Assembly (NCBI GenBank): GCA_030278955.1
Contig: JAOANR010000002.1
Span: forward strand, 4,639,982-4,703,981
DNA: 64,000 bases
Direction: 5' to 3'
Source of the DNA: Hygrophila difformis
Taxonomy: Eukaryota > Streptophyta > Magnoliopsida > Lamiales > Acanthaceae
Position numbers and translations under genes: made by a program. Every line of letters starts with the position of its first letter. The first letter of the stretch is position 1. The notes below the pieces were generated by a model, which had not been told where the DNA came from, did not search any database, and saw only the letters and a list, made by a program, of their open reading frames with translations. Below are positions 34,000-45,700 of the stretch, piece after piece.

Positions 34000-34545
34000 C
34001 TTTGTCGCGATATCATAAATTTTGTCGCGGACCGAGGTCCGCGACATGGGTATCCCGACAAGTTTTTAGAATTTTTGGCAGCATAACGCTTCTTTGTCGC
34101 TAAGCAAGAGTTTGTCGCGGAACGTGGTTCCGCGACAAGAGTGTTTCGCGACAAAGGGTTTTCAGAAAATTCTTTAAGCATTTGAACCTTTGTCGCTAAG
34201 CATGTAAAATTTTGTCGCGGAACGTGGTTCCGCGACTAGGTGTTCCGCGACAAAGTGTTCAAAGAATAAGGAACATGGCATAATTTTTCTGTCTCAGAAT
34301 GAGATTTTGTCGCGGAACGTGGTTCCGCGACAAGATGATTCCGCGACAAAAAGCCATGCAGACAAAATGCAAGAGTTTGGCTCCTTTGTCGCTATGCATG
34401 GAAGGTTTTGTCGCGGAACGTGGTTCTGCGACTAGGTGTTCCGCGACAAAGGGTTTTAAAAGATGAAGACAAGTGTCTTTAGACACCTTTGTCGCGGAAC
34501 AACCATTTTGTCGCGGAACGTGGTTCCGCGACAAAAGGCGGTTGG
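34000..34545. repeat. GTCGCGGAAC dyad cluster 2 in Athila 3' LTR
   Basis: There are five or six perfect dyads of GTCGCGGAAC and GTTCCGCGAC separated by GTG (the first at 34114-34136), one variant with GGACC/GGTCC arms and spacer GA (34024-34045), and many half-words TTTGTCGC and GCGACAAA. Units are 60-110 bp apart. The equivalent in the other LTR is 51839-52384. Confidence 0.92.
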
Positions 34546-35261
34546 CGACCAAGGTGGTTCAGGACAAAAGTCAAAAAAAGCAGAAATGAACAGTGGCATG
34601 CAAACAGCGTGATCTCACCCTATTTCAGATCAAAAAGCTATTCTAAGCTAAAAACAAACAAGAAACATTCAAAATAAGGAAGAACATGCTTAAACAAAAC
34701 TGGACAGGATCTTAAAAATAAAGCAAGAGTCCTAATCTAGGGTTTGACCACACTCAAATACACAGCATCATCCATAAAATGCAAACAGTAAACATAAAAA
34801 TAGCATAATGGGGGTCAAGTGACCCCGAAATGAAAAAGAAAGCATAAATCCATGGGGTGTGAGACCCATTTCATGTTTTGGGACACAAATGATGAATGTT
34901 TTCCCATATTATTGAAGGGGTGTTGTTAATACCCATGATTTGGGTATTACAAACCCTAAAACAAGAGTTTAAAAACCAAAACATGGTATAAAAGTGGCTA
35001 TCTAGATAACTGTGAACAGTAAAAACACTAAACTAAACTAAACTAAGAGCAAAAATTAAATAATACATGAAAATAAATCTAAACTACACTACCTAAGAGA
35101 GAACTCCTACTGCTTGCCTTCAAGAGAGCTCTAATCAACAAAATTCCAACTGTTCCCAACCTTTAGCTCATGGGAAACACCTCATATTTATAGAAGTGTA
35201 ACCCTAAGCCCATGGGCCTTGATTCTAGCCCATTGTGTCTTAAGACATCACACACATCACA

Positions 35262-35512
35262 GCTTTGTCTCGGAGCATCAAGTTTGGTCGCGGAACACAC
35301 TGCATGTGGCAAAGCTTCTCGACTGGGTCTGGTGTCTCTAATTGGGTGTCTTGGTCGCGGAACATGCCTTTGTCGTGGAGCATGCCATCGCGACAAAGGT
35401 CATCGCGACAAAGGGCTTGGCTGGTTTCCTTCTTCATCTGGGCTGCTTGGTCGCGGAACCCTCCTTTGTCGCGGAACCATGCATCGCGACAAAGGAGCTT
35501 CCGCGACAAAGG
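35262..35512. repeat. GTCGCGG dyad cluster 1 in Athila 3' LTR
   Basis: A looser cluster of GGTCGCGGAAC, TTTGTCGTGGAGCATG, CATCGCGACAAAG and CTTCCGCGACAAAG words, 356-606 bp from the LTR start. The equivalent in the other LTR is 53101-53351. Confidence 0.85.
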
Positions 35513-35866
35513 TTTTCCTGGGCCTGCTGAATTGGGCCAGATGGGCCGAAAATGTTCTTTTTGTGGGCTTTTCTCTCTTTTTCCCATCTTTTTGTATTTT
35601 GTGGGCTTGCTTTATTCTTTTGCCCATCTTTTCATTCCTTTTTCTTTTCATTTCTTTTTATCATGTTTTTGGATTTTTCTAACATAAATATGTAATAAAA
35701 TTTACATATTTATGTCTTCTTCACACCAGCTTAATATTTTTACAATTATGCATAAATCAGTCCAATTCGACTGCTTTCTTACTTAATGTAAGACCGGAAT
35801 GCGATCAAATGCCCGTTTAAGACACGGAAATGGATTGAAAATAATGGTCATTTCTGGCCATTATCA

Positions 35867-36231
35867 ACACCTTCATCAAGTGTTGAAGACACTGAGAGAC
35901 AACCTGTTTATACGCCAAATTGTCTAAATGTGACTTCTGGATGACTGAAGTGTCGTTTCTGGGCCACATTGTCTGAGCAGGAGTATCAGTTGATCCGGCT
36001 AAGATTTCGGCAGTGACCGATGGCCTGCACCCAAGAGCCAAACGGAAGTAAGGAGTTTCCTTGGATTAGCGGGATACTATAGAAGGTTTGTCCGAGATTT
36101 CTCCAGAATTGCAAGACCTCTAACACAGCTACTAAAGAAAGGCTTGAAGTATGAATGGACGAAGGAGTGTGAAACAGCCTTTCAAGAATTGAAGAAGAGG
36201 CTTACAACTTCCCCAGTACTCATTCTGCCAA
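35867..36231 (+). pseudogene. Repeated piece of Tekay pol inside the Athila element
   Basis: It is nearly identical to 53706-54073 (RT/RNase H connection: [31 protein letters not shown], then [20 protein letters not shown]). It has the same damage, plus a 3-base deletion near 35973. At 36231 it switches to unrelated sequence. It starts with ACACC directly after the LTR, exactly as the true right flank does at 53706. It is therefore a second copy of the host flank, not part of Athila. Confidence 0.88.
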
Positions 36232-36729
36232 AAATTTGGGTTTTCTAGGTGCCTCGATCATATGCTCGATTTCGGGGATATGGCATGGTCTTGAATCGGT
36301 CCCAATTGCAAGTTCTAGTGTCCTTTAATCAAAGTGATTCACACATCAAAGAAAATGAATGAGTAAGAGTGACTCATGGCTCAAATCTCACAAGGTTGGG
36401 TTGATTCTTGTCATACAGTATTCTGAAATTTAACCAAAGCTTAATTCTAACAATTTATTCAATCGAAATCTCTAACATGCAGATTTATTACCCAATAAGC
36501 TGATCACATCATTAAATTTTTATAGCTCAAAACCTCAGGAATTCATGTCATGCATGTTCTCAATTATATTATCCCAATTTAAAAGTTTGAAAATTTAATC
36601 ACAAGCTTAAATTCAACATATGAATTTAGAGCAGGTTTATGCATATTTTTGCTGGTTGTTTAATTGAAAGCAGTAAAGAGGCACTGCTGACATACTAAGT
36701 ATGTCAACAGCATATTTTTGGCCTGACAG
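36232..36729. other. Unassigned Athila interior
   Basis: A/T-rich; no coding frame recognised. Probably 3' flank of the F-box-derived segment. Confidence 0.45.
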
Positions 36730-37682
36730 TCACTTATTCATCTCGGACTGTACAGACATCTTTTCCAAAAGGAAAGCAATAAAGAATTGTTCAGTGGTCT
36801 CAAAAGCTGAGTTCCATATTAGAAAAAGCAAATAATTACATTCGAGGCAAGAGATTCTCGTGCAGTTGGTACACACCTGCACACACAAAAGGAGGAATCC
36901 CTTGCAGATTACTACTACTAAAACGGAAACGAAACCAAGCAAGGTAAACTGGGGTTCATCTTTCTTTCTTCAGAGCATGTATCGGAGCCAGAGGATGCAG
37001 CTGGAAAGCTCACAACGCAGGCACCAATCGCGGTTTCTCAGAGGTGCATGCCACCTTGGGCAGTAGACTCTGACTCCTTGATCAGCCCACAGGTGTGGGG
37101 TGTCTGGGTTGTCTGTTATCCAAGCGAGGACGTTGGTGGACGTATACTAAAGAATTGATCGATCTGTCACCATCCTGTCGATCATTCTGATCCCTTGCTC
37201 AACTTGGTCTTCGTCCGTCTTGTAACACCCCGGATTTGGTAACCCAGGCCGGGATGCCACCGCCACACCTCCCTAGCAAGACACGGTTTCTCCGAGCTCA
37301 CTAAAGAGATGCAAGGCTATGGTTTTTCAGAATTTAAATATTCAAGTAGCCCATTCGTAAATAATTTAAAATAATACATCAGAGTTGCAGCGGAAATATA
37401 AGTTGTACAGCGGAAATAAAGTATAAGGGCCGACATGGCCAAAACACGGGTTAAACAGGCCCGTTCATGCAAATTCTAGTCTAACGCAAAATTTAAAATA
37501 TAATGTAATCCCCAAAAATTCCCAGTATGCATATGATGATGCATATTCTTCAACTCTGTAAGAAAAAGGAGATATATGGTTTGGGTCAGCAAAAACGCGC
37601 TGAGTAAGTTAACACATAGCATGGGTTAGGGGTTTCAAAGCCTTTAATTAAATTTAATAAAAACATTTCAACAATATTTAAC

Positions 37683-38095
37683 TTAGCCGGCAATCCGGCG
37701 GCCGCAACCAATTTCATAAAATCTAAGCTTTTTAAAATATTTCCCGTTACGCCATCATCTCAACAATATATCATTTAGCCGGTGATCCGGCGGCCGCAGC
37801 CAATATCAAAAGTATCATTTAGCCGGTGATCCGGCGGCCTCAGCCAATTTCATAAGTATCATTTCTCAAAATATTTCGTTTCTTTTATAGTTCACCATTC
37901 ACCAGGGCTCTTGTGACCGCAATCCTCATAACCAATATTTTTTGCAGGAAACATTCAATCGCCCTTGGGGAATCTAACCCGCAAGAACTCAATACATCCT
38001 GGGGAATCTAACCCGCAGGAAAACATACAATCGCCCTTGGGGAATCTAACCCGCAAGAACTCAAATACATCATTGGGAATCAAACCCGCATGAAT
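37683..38095. repeat. Two sets of short repeats in solo LTR
   Basis: The first set is three AGCCGG..ATCCGGCGGCC units of about 60 bp. The second is four GGGAATCWAACCCGCA units of about 40 bp. The minus-strand Tekay LTR has a single copy of the first unit. Confidence 0.85.
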
Positions 38096-39685
38096 CATAT
38101 TGATAACGTCAAACTTGGTCACAAGTCCCCAATGTTTCAAAAGAATTCTTTTAAAGAAAATGTTTTTATTTGGTGTAACGGGATTTTTCAAAAATATAGC
38201 TTTATCGTAATTCCAACGTCTCGATCGTTGTTTAAAAGATTTCAAAAATCGATCGATGTCACAGTTTGCGCCTTTTTGGTTTAAAAATCCATTTCTTAGG
38301 CGATTGTTCTGAAATTTGTACAGCAACTCAAAAACATCCCAATGAACAACTTTCATGTTTTAAGTTTTTCGGAAAAACGATGGGAAGCATGTCAAAAATC
38401 AAGTCTTCTACAGAATCAAAAAGCTGTCAGGATTCAGGTTTGACAACGTTAAAAGATTCGACTTTTTATCATATCAAATGGACTCCAAAAATTCTGAAAT
38501 TTTACAGAGACATACTAGACATGATTTCCAACAACTTTTGTTTAGATCATGAAGATTGATTCGGCCTAGAAATGATAGGAATAAGCTCATCAAGATTGGA
38601 TATGAAATCTGTCATCCTTTGAAAACTCTTAAAAACGCAGAATATGTCCGATACGATTTGGGGTATCAAAACTTGATGAAAATCTTTGAAATTTTTACAC
38701 AACATAGCTTAATCTTTTAGGATCAAAATCTTAGTTTTGAGTTTTCAGGTTTGAACACTCGAAGTAAGAGTTTTGCTCGTCGAGTTTGATTATGAAATCT
38801 GTCAAAGTTCTTGACATCGGTTCTAACGCAGATCGGATCGGCTCGAGTTTGGAGGTTCAAATCTCAATGAAAAATTCTAAAAACTTACAGTAATATTCCA
38901 AACTCATAGATCTACAATTCTTATGTTCAACTCCAATCCTAGATCGGTCTAGATCTAAGGTAAAAATAACCAACAAGTTCGAACGAAAATTCTGTCAAGG
39001 ATTCTAAGATCCAGATTTGATACTCTTCGGTTTTGGGTCGGTTTCAGGTTTCAAAACATCATGAAAAATTCCAAAATTTTTACAGAAGCTAAATCAAAGT
39101 CTTAGGAACACTTTTTATGTTTTGAGTTTTATTGTTTGAGCAGCTTTAGAGGTTCGAAAAATTCATACGAAAACGCTGCGTTGAGGGTTTCTCTTGTTGA
39201 CAGATTTTAGAGTTTCTAAATCTCCATGTTTGGTTGCATTTTAGGTCACCCAAAACCATAGTAAGGTTAACTTACAGTGGGGATAATGTCTAGGAGGTCA
39301 CGGGGTTGTCCGGAATCCACGGGATGTCACGAACGAATCTCTTCCACCCGATTTATTCTTCCATTGGCTCCGATTTGTGTTTAAATATGAAGATTCGTAA
39401 GTTAGGATGATGGTTATGATCTTAAAACCATAAGGAAACTTGATTTACATCTTACCAACAATCCAAGGCTTGCAATCCTTGATCTACACACTTCCTCGGT
39501 CGGATTTGGTTGCCGGAAAGTCGCCGGAAGTTCGCCGGAAGGTAAGAACTTGTGTTTTTGGTTTTGGGAGAGTTTAGGAAGAAGAAGAAGTTATGGGGGC
39601 TGATCATGGGGTGTTAGGGTGTGTTATGGCCATTAAAGAGACAAGGAATCCCGGATTTGGAGGCCTAAGCCGACAATTGGGCGGC

Positions 39686-39743
39686 TGCTACAGTAGCCTA
39701 CTGCTACAGTAGCCACGTGCTACAGTAGCCACGTGCTACAGTA
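39686..39743. repeat. GCTACAGTAGC quasi-palindrome repeats
   Basis: Four tandem copies of GCTACAGTAGCC with CTACT or ACGT linkers, the last cut short, followed by a T run of about 20. Each unit is a GCTAC-A-GTAGC palindrome. Confidence 0.9.
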
Positions 39744-40777
39744 ATATTTTTTTTTTTTTTTTTTTTAATATTAAGATTTCTTATCTTCAAAAAATAAAAA
39801 TCATAATGTGGGAATTATCCGTGATCGTTGGGACAATTTGATAAACTCGTTTCGAGTTGCTATCTTCCGGTAAATAATAAATTCCGCTCTCTCGGAATTA
39901 TTTCGGTTTTAATAATTTAAATCCAATTCTTTATTTTTGGATTTAAATTTTCGATGGCGATTTCTCGGGTTCGTCGGCTTCCAATTTGTCGTCTTTTGAT
40001 TCCCGTGCAATAACTTGTATCATTAAATTTCTTCCGACTTCACGGGTTCTTGGAATTAAAATTCTTTTCCTTCTTGAATTTAATTCCAATTATCTTGACT
40101 CAATTCATGGAATGTCTTCGGGCTTCCTTTCCCTCTTTTATTCCATTTTGAATTTGAATCTATCGGCGTTTTATTTCCGAGCAATAATTTATTGTGATAA
40201 ATTATTTTCCTCTTCTCGGAGATATTTCGACATTGATCGGAATAAATTTTTTATTCCTTTGGACGTTGATAAAAATCTGGGGTATTACACGTCTTACTCA
40301 TAAGCATCAGTCCACGGGTGAAGATTGACGCCTTATGGTTGTCCTCAAGTCCTGGGCGCAGCAGCTCACAAGCTTGCTCATCATTCCCTTCTGCAAAGGC
40401 CCTGAGTGCTGGAATGATCTGAAGATTGAAGTTTCCTGCCGCTGTGCATATTCGCAGGAATCTCTCCTTCTGCCGACGGATCCTTCCTTGCCATCTCTTC
40501 ACAGTGGAGGAGTTAACCTCGCATCGCCTGTACACGATGGCAAGGTTTCCAGCATCCCTGAGCTTCTTGCATATCCGTTGTGTGGCAAACACCTCCCTGA
40601 TTTCATCCTCTCCTATCCGGGAGAGAATTTCACCAAGGAGTTCGAGTGGCAAGTCCAGCAGCTGGGTTCCTTCAGGTGCAGGATCTGGAATGGGAGGATT
40701 GCCCCTGAAAAGATAAGAAGTGATGAATCCAATTTTTATATAATTTGCAGAAATTTTTCAAGTTCAGAAACCAACAT

Positions 40778-40810
40778 CCTCACATTTAGAGCTTTGCTCT
40801 AGATGTGAGG
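40778..40810 (-). other. Hairpin before F-box exon
   Basis: The arms CCTCACATTTAGAGC and GCTCTAGATGTGAGG pair over 15 bp with one G-U-type mismatch and a TTT loop. The word CAACATCCTCACATTTAGAG is also present in the hairpin behind pol (42675-42694). An AG splice-acceptor-like site follows about 70 bases downstream on the minus strand. Confidence 0.75.
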
Positions 40811-42011
40811 TTATCAGATTTCCAACTCGAATTTTGATTTAAAGCATAGGTAAACAATGTTTGGTTTTAAATGGGCTAAGGAGCCCAAAATAAAATAAAA
40901 TTGGCCATTGGGCCTAAAATCTTTTTAATGGGCCATTGGGCCCAAAAGTTTTTCAATTTTATTCAACAAGTCCGAGACGCTTGTTGAAAGTGGAATGGGA
41001 TGGACAGATGGAAATGGAGTGCTCGAATATTGGAATGTGCAATGAAGACGTGGCGGAGCGGATCTGCTATTTCTGGATAGCTTGGACTGTTTGGACAGTT
41101 AAAGCATCCAAAAATTTGCAAACACTGTTTTAAATTTTAAAATGGTTGACTTATTTTATTTAATAAAAGTGGGATGTGAGTGGTCCCCTTTTGGATTTTT
41201 GAAAAGGATAGCAGTTAGGTGACAAAAATACTGCTATCTTACTCACACTAGTGTTCCATTGGGAACAAAAGACTTCAAGTCAAACATTAAACAAAATAAC
41301 TCTTTTTGTTTTTTTCTAAAGGGTTGCTTTTATTAAAAGTGGAAGCTTCTCATTGGGTGTTTGTACTATGTTTCCATAAACAAACAACATTTATTCCCAT
41401 GAGATTTCTAACATGAGAACAAATGTGCCCAAAAAGATCTTACCTCTTTTATTACACCACTACAACACTGTAGAGGTCACATCAAGATCAATCAAACCAA
41501 TAACATCAAGATATTCAAAACAATATCCAAATGTTCATCAGTTTGTTCTTTCCAGTTTTATCTTCAAAATCTGTAAACCATTACCAGTTTTAATGCCATT
41601 AACAGTTTTTAAAACAAGTTCTCAAAAACTTCAAAATGGTGCTCATAACCGGGAGCACTCAAAAACCTCCAAAAAATATGAAAACAAAGATGCTAACGGG
41701 CTGCATTACACGATGAACACAACAAAAATGAAAATAAAACAAGAGAGCCCGAGGTGCCATGAACACAAAATGGGTTTACCCTCCCCTCCTTGGCTCGGGT
41801 CTAGGCACGGGTCCAAGGTTTGGGAGGAGTCCGTGAAATCGGTCCATAGTATCCCCTTAGAAAAAGGATAAAGGTTGCGAAGAACACGTGGTGTTCGTTC
41901 GGATGAGAGGAAAATGGGGGAAAGAAGATGGAGAAACTGAAGGAAGTTGAAATGACAAGTGAAAGTGAAAAGAAACTGGAGGGGGTGGGGGGGGGTATAA
42001 ATACTGGAGAG
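40811..42011. other. Unassigned Athila interior
   Basis: No coding frame recognised on either strand. It contains two GGGCCATTGGGCC-type words (40880-40945) and a pyrimidine-rich stretch. Frames at 41413-41871 and 41706-42059 have low-complexity or shadow composition. Confidence 0.4.
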
Positions 42012-42322
42012 TTTGTCGCGGAATCCGAGACTTTGTCGCGGAACAAGGTTCCGCGACAAGGCAAAGCGACATCAGAGAGGTCGCGGAGCCGAGGGTTGGT
42101 CGCGGAGCAATGCTCCGCGACAAGGCTATCGCGACAAAGTTCAGTATAAAGACAAAGTCAACGGGGGCTGTGTCGCGGAGCAGAGCCTGGTCGCGGAGTC
42201 ATGCTCCGCGACAAAGTGCATCGCGACAACCAGCAGAGAAGGGTTAAGAACAAAAGAGGGTTTGTCGCGGAACAGGGCCTGGTCGCGATGCATGACATCG
42301 CGACAAAGGACCTTCCGCGACA
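42012..42322. repeat. GTCGCGG dyad cluster behind Athila pol, variable arms
   Basis: There are four well-formed dyads with different inner bases: GTCGCGGAAC/GTTCCGCGAC (42035-42057), GTCGCGGAGC/GCTCCGCGAC (42099-42121), GTCGCGGAG/CTCCGCGAC (42190-42212) and GTCGCGATG/CATCGCGAC (42282-42304). Half-words lie between them. Each substitution in one arm is matched in the other. Confidence 0.9.
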
Positions 42323-42674
42323 CAGAATTTTGAATTTTCAAATTTTCTTGGACTGGGCCCGAGTGTGATGTTGGGCCTGAGTCCATTTTATTTGAATTGA
42401 GCTGAATAAATTCAGTCCAAATAAATTCAAAATGCTGGGCTAAAAATTAAATGATACACTTGCATAAAATTAGGTTGGGTTAGTTCCATTTATCTGTGAA
42501 TTTTGTTCCGGGTATTGAATTTCTTCAAATTCCGAAAGCGTTTTCTCAGACTTATGGAACTAATCCAACCAAGAACCTGGTTTTTCCATGTTACTCTTTT
42601 CTGCTCCTTCTTTTTGATGGTCCCTAACTTCTGCAAGGCAGATAAATGAAATGCATTAGATTTTCTCCAAATAT
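42323..42674 (-). other. Spacer behind Athila pol
   Basis: A TTTATCTGCCTTGCAG acceptor-like site lies near 42633-42648 on the minus strand. No long coding frame and no env-like ORF seen. Confidence 0.45.
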
Positions 42675-42684
42675 CAACATCCTC

Positions 42685-42712
42685 ACATTTAGAGTCTTAG
42701 TACTCTAAATGT
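42685..42712 (-). other. Hairpin behind Athila pol
   Basis: ACATTTAGAGT (42685-42695) and ACTCTAAATGT (42702-42712) form a perfect 11-bp stem with a 6-base loop, 86 bases after the pol stop on the minus strand. It shares a 20-base word with the hairpin at 40778-40810. Confidence 0.8.
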
Positions 42713-42797
42713 TCAATTGATCTTTGGGTACTTTCTTGTCGTGAAATAAGTACTATATATATATAAAATGAAATTTTTGTGTTTTTAATGCTGTTTC

Positions 42798-45700
42798 TTA
42801 TTGAGTGTAAGCCGGGTCTGCCACTGCTTGGCTTTCTTTCTCCGGATCAAACTGTCCGAGATACTCTTTCAATCGTTGTCCATTCACCACTATATCGCCC
42901 CTGTCAGTTCGGATCCTGACAGCTCCATTTTTTAACACCTCTAGTACTTCATGTGGTCCTTCCCATCTAGATTTGAGCTTTCCGGGGAACAGCTTCAACC
43001 TAGTATTGAACAATAATACATGTTGACCAACATAAAAATACTTAGGCTTAATCCTGCGATCGTGCAACTTCTGGGTCCGCTCCTTGTAAATTCGAGAGCT
43101 TTCATAAGCTTGCGCTCGTATTTCCTCAATTTCATTGAGGTCCAACTTACGTTTGCTCTGAGCAACTTTCGGATCGAAGTTAAGCGTTTTAACGGCCCAG
43201 TAAGCTTTGTGCTCTAGCTCTACAGGCAAATGACAGACTTTTCCGAAGACAAGTCTGTAAGGGGACATCCCGATGGGAGTCTTATATGCTGTACGGTATG
43301 CCCATAGAGCATCATTGAGCTTACGTGCCCAGTCCTTACGGGTTATCCCGACAGTGGCTTCGAGTATGTGTTTGATTTCGCGATTGGATACTTCGACTTG
43401 GCCACTAGTCTGAGGATGGTAAGGCGTGCCTATCTTATGGAGGATCCCATTTTTACTCATTAAAGTTTCAAAAGCTTTATTAATAAAGTGTGTTCCTCCA
43501 TCAGATATCACCACCCTAGGTATGCCAAATCGACTAAAAATGTTGTTCTTGAGGAACTTGATGACTTGGCTACCATCATTGGTCGGTAATGCGACAGCCT
43601 CAACCCATTTGGACACGTAATCGACAGCTACCAAGATATAGTAGTTTCCACCAGATGGTGGAAACGGTCCCATGAAGTCAATGCCCCATACATCAAAGAT
43701 CTCAAGTGTGAGAATCCCCTTTTGAGGCATCTCATCCCTCTTGGAGATGTTTCCTAATCTTTGGCATCTGTCACAGCCCTTCACAAATGTCCTGCAATCC
43801 TCATAAATGTGAGGCCAATAAAATCCACATTCGAGGACCTTGTGGGCCGTTCGAGCGGGACCATGGTGACCTCCATATTCTGATTCATGGCATTTTCTGA
43901 CAATTTGATAGGCTTCATGCTCGGTCACACATCGCCTGATTATTGAATCGGCGCAGTGTTTGAAGAGATAAGGTTCTTCCCAGAAGTAACTTAATACATC
44001 TCTTTTGAACTTATTCTTCTGATGATAGTTCGAAAACTGTGGGGTTATTCCGCATGCCAAGAAGTTAGCGATGTCGAAAAACCATGGACAAGCTTGATTA
44101 TGCAGATGCAACGCGAACAACTGTTCGTCCGGAAATTCTTCATTAACGGCTTTTTCCTTTTTATCATTATCTAATCGAGATAAGTGGTCAGCAGCACCAT
44201 TATCTCGACCTCGCCTATCTTTTATTATGATGTCGAATTCTTGCAGCAGAAGTACCCACCTGATTAATCGAGGTTTTGCATCTTGTTTGCTAAACAAGTA
44301 TCTCAATGCTGTATGATCGGTGTATACTATGGTCTTCGTACCTATCAGATACTGTCTGAACTTGTCAAACGCGAAGACTACAGCATACATCTCTTTCTCC
44401 GTTGTGGTGTAGTTAATTTGGGCTTCATTCAGGGCGTGACTTGCGTAATGAATTACGCAATGTCTCCCATCCTTATGCTGTCCAAGAACTGCGCCTACGG
44501 CGAGACCACTAGCATCGCACATTACCTCGAAAGGTAGTGACCAATCGGGTGGTTGCACTATCGGTGCAGAAACCAACATCTTCTTGAGCGTGTCAAAGGC
44601 TTGGACACACGCTTCATTTATTGAGAAAGGATTTTCTTTACAAAGCAGATTAGTGAGCGGCTTGGCAATTTTAGAGAAATCCTTAATGAATCGCCGGTAA
44701 AAACCGGCATGCCCTAAGAAGCTTTTAACTGATTTGATCGAGTTGGGGAGAGGGAGATTGGAAATGATGGAAACTTTGGCTGGATCAACTTCAATGCCTG
44801 CATGAGAAATGCGATGACCTAACACTATGCCTTCAGTGACCATAAAATGGCACTTTTCCCAATTTAAAACCAAGTTAGTGTCCTCACACCTCTTTAAAAT
44901 CTTTGCAAGATTGGTCAAACAATCTTCGAACGTATCTCCATACACAGAGAAGTCATCCATGAAAACTTCAATGCATTTTTCGATAAATTCGGAGAAAATG
45001 GACATCATGCATCTTTGAAAAGTAGCAGGTGCATTGCACAAACCAAAAGGCATCCGTCGATAGGCAAAAGTGCCGTACGGGCAAGTAAAAGTGGTTTTAT
45101 CATGGTCTTCACTAGAAATAACAATCTGATTATAACCAGAATAACCATCCAAAAAGCAATAAAACTCTCTCCCTGCCAACCTCTCGAGCATCTGATCAAT
45201 GAATGGCAATGGAAAATGGTCCTTGCATGTGGCCTCGTTCAGCTTCCGGTAGTCGATACAAACTCTCCATCCGGTCACTGGCCTGGTTGCAACCTCTTCT
45301 CCTTGCTCATTCTTGGTTATGCACATCCCTCCTCGTTTGGGTACGACCTGCACTGGGCTAACCCATTTGCTATCAGAGATAGGATAGATTATACCAGCAT
45401 CCAAGAGCTTGATAACTTCTTTCCTTACCACTTCTTGCATAAGGGGATTCAATCGCCTCTGAGGTTGACGGGAGGGTTTAAACTCTTCTTCCATTAGAAT
45501 CCTGTGCATGCAAATAGAAGGGCTTATTCCTTTTATATCAGAAATGGTCCAACCTATTGCATGTACATGTTTCTTAAGAATGACCACCAGAGCATTTTCT
45601 TGCTCTTGGGAGAGCTTAGCCGAAACAATCACAGGTAACTTTTTATGTTCCGCGAGAAACGCATACTTGAGATGGTCGGGTAATGTTTTAAGTTCAAGCT

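Larger units (their letters stand above)
31098..35866 (-). repeat. 3' LTR of Athila-like element (4769 bp)
   Basis: The minus strand starts TGATAATGGCCAGAAATGAC and ends GTCAAAAAGTTTCA. It is flanked on both sides by ACACC (31093-31097 and 35867-35871), as if it were itself a solo LTR. Long but non-coding; the frames in it reflect the palindrome arrays. It is related to the solo LTR at 56181-60752, sharing both ends and much of the rest. Confidence 0.9.
37221..40289 (-). repeat. Solo LTR of Tekay/TR-GAG-related family (3069 bp)
   Basis: It begins TGTAACACCCCGG and ends GGGTATTACA, with direct repeats CGTCT at 37216-37220 and 40290-40294. No PBS or PPT remains. It shares the GCAGCGGAAAT words, the GCTGAGTAAGTTAAC box (37598-37613) and overall layout with the other TGTAACACC LTRs. 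Internal repeats: three TTAGCCGGYGATCCGGCGGCC units (37683-37850), GGGGAATCTAACCCGCA units (37955-38095) and GCTACAGTAGC units (39686-39743). Confidence 0.92.
36730..40704 (-). pseudogene. F-box protein gene fragment split by a solo LTR
   Basis: After an AG acceptor in TTATCTTTTCAG the minus strand codes from 40704: PPIPDPAPEGTQLLDLPLEL, LGEILSRIGEDEIREVFATQ, RICKKLRDAGN and YRRCEVN. This is an N-terminal F-box as in plant F-box proteins of the At2g35280/At1g67340 kind (an SCF adaptor family). It continues through FLRICTAAGNFNLQIIPALR and AFAEGNDEQACELL to LMLMSKT at 40295. There a 3069-bp solo LTR (37221-40289, CGTCT duplication) interrupts it. It resumes at 37220 with DEDQVEQGIRMIDRMVTDRS, meets an in-frame TAG near 37150, then reads WITDNPDTPHLW and CLRCELSSC. 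A further exon may lie at about 36890-36730 (CTNCTRISCLECN) after a TGTGCAG acceptor. Introns suggest the piece came from genomic DNA, not from spliced RNA. It lies on Athila's coding strand in the env position. Confidence 0.7.

Noticed and set aside
34259..34552. Arg/Ser-rich frames (SRNHVPRQN) in the LTR dyad cluster
   Set aside because: They are translations of the palindromic repeat; both strands give similar peptides.
35212..35682. 140-156-aa frames in the Athila LTRs (also 53051-53526)
   Set aside because: They cross the dyad repeats and low-complexity T-rich sequence, overlap in several frames on both strands and have no domain.
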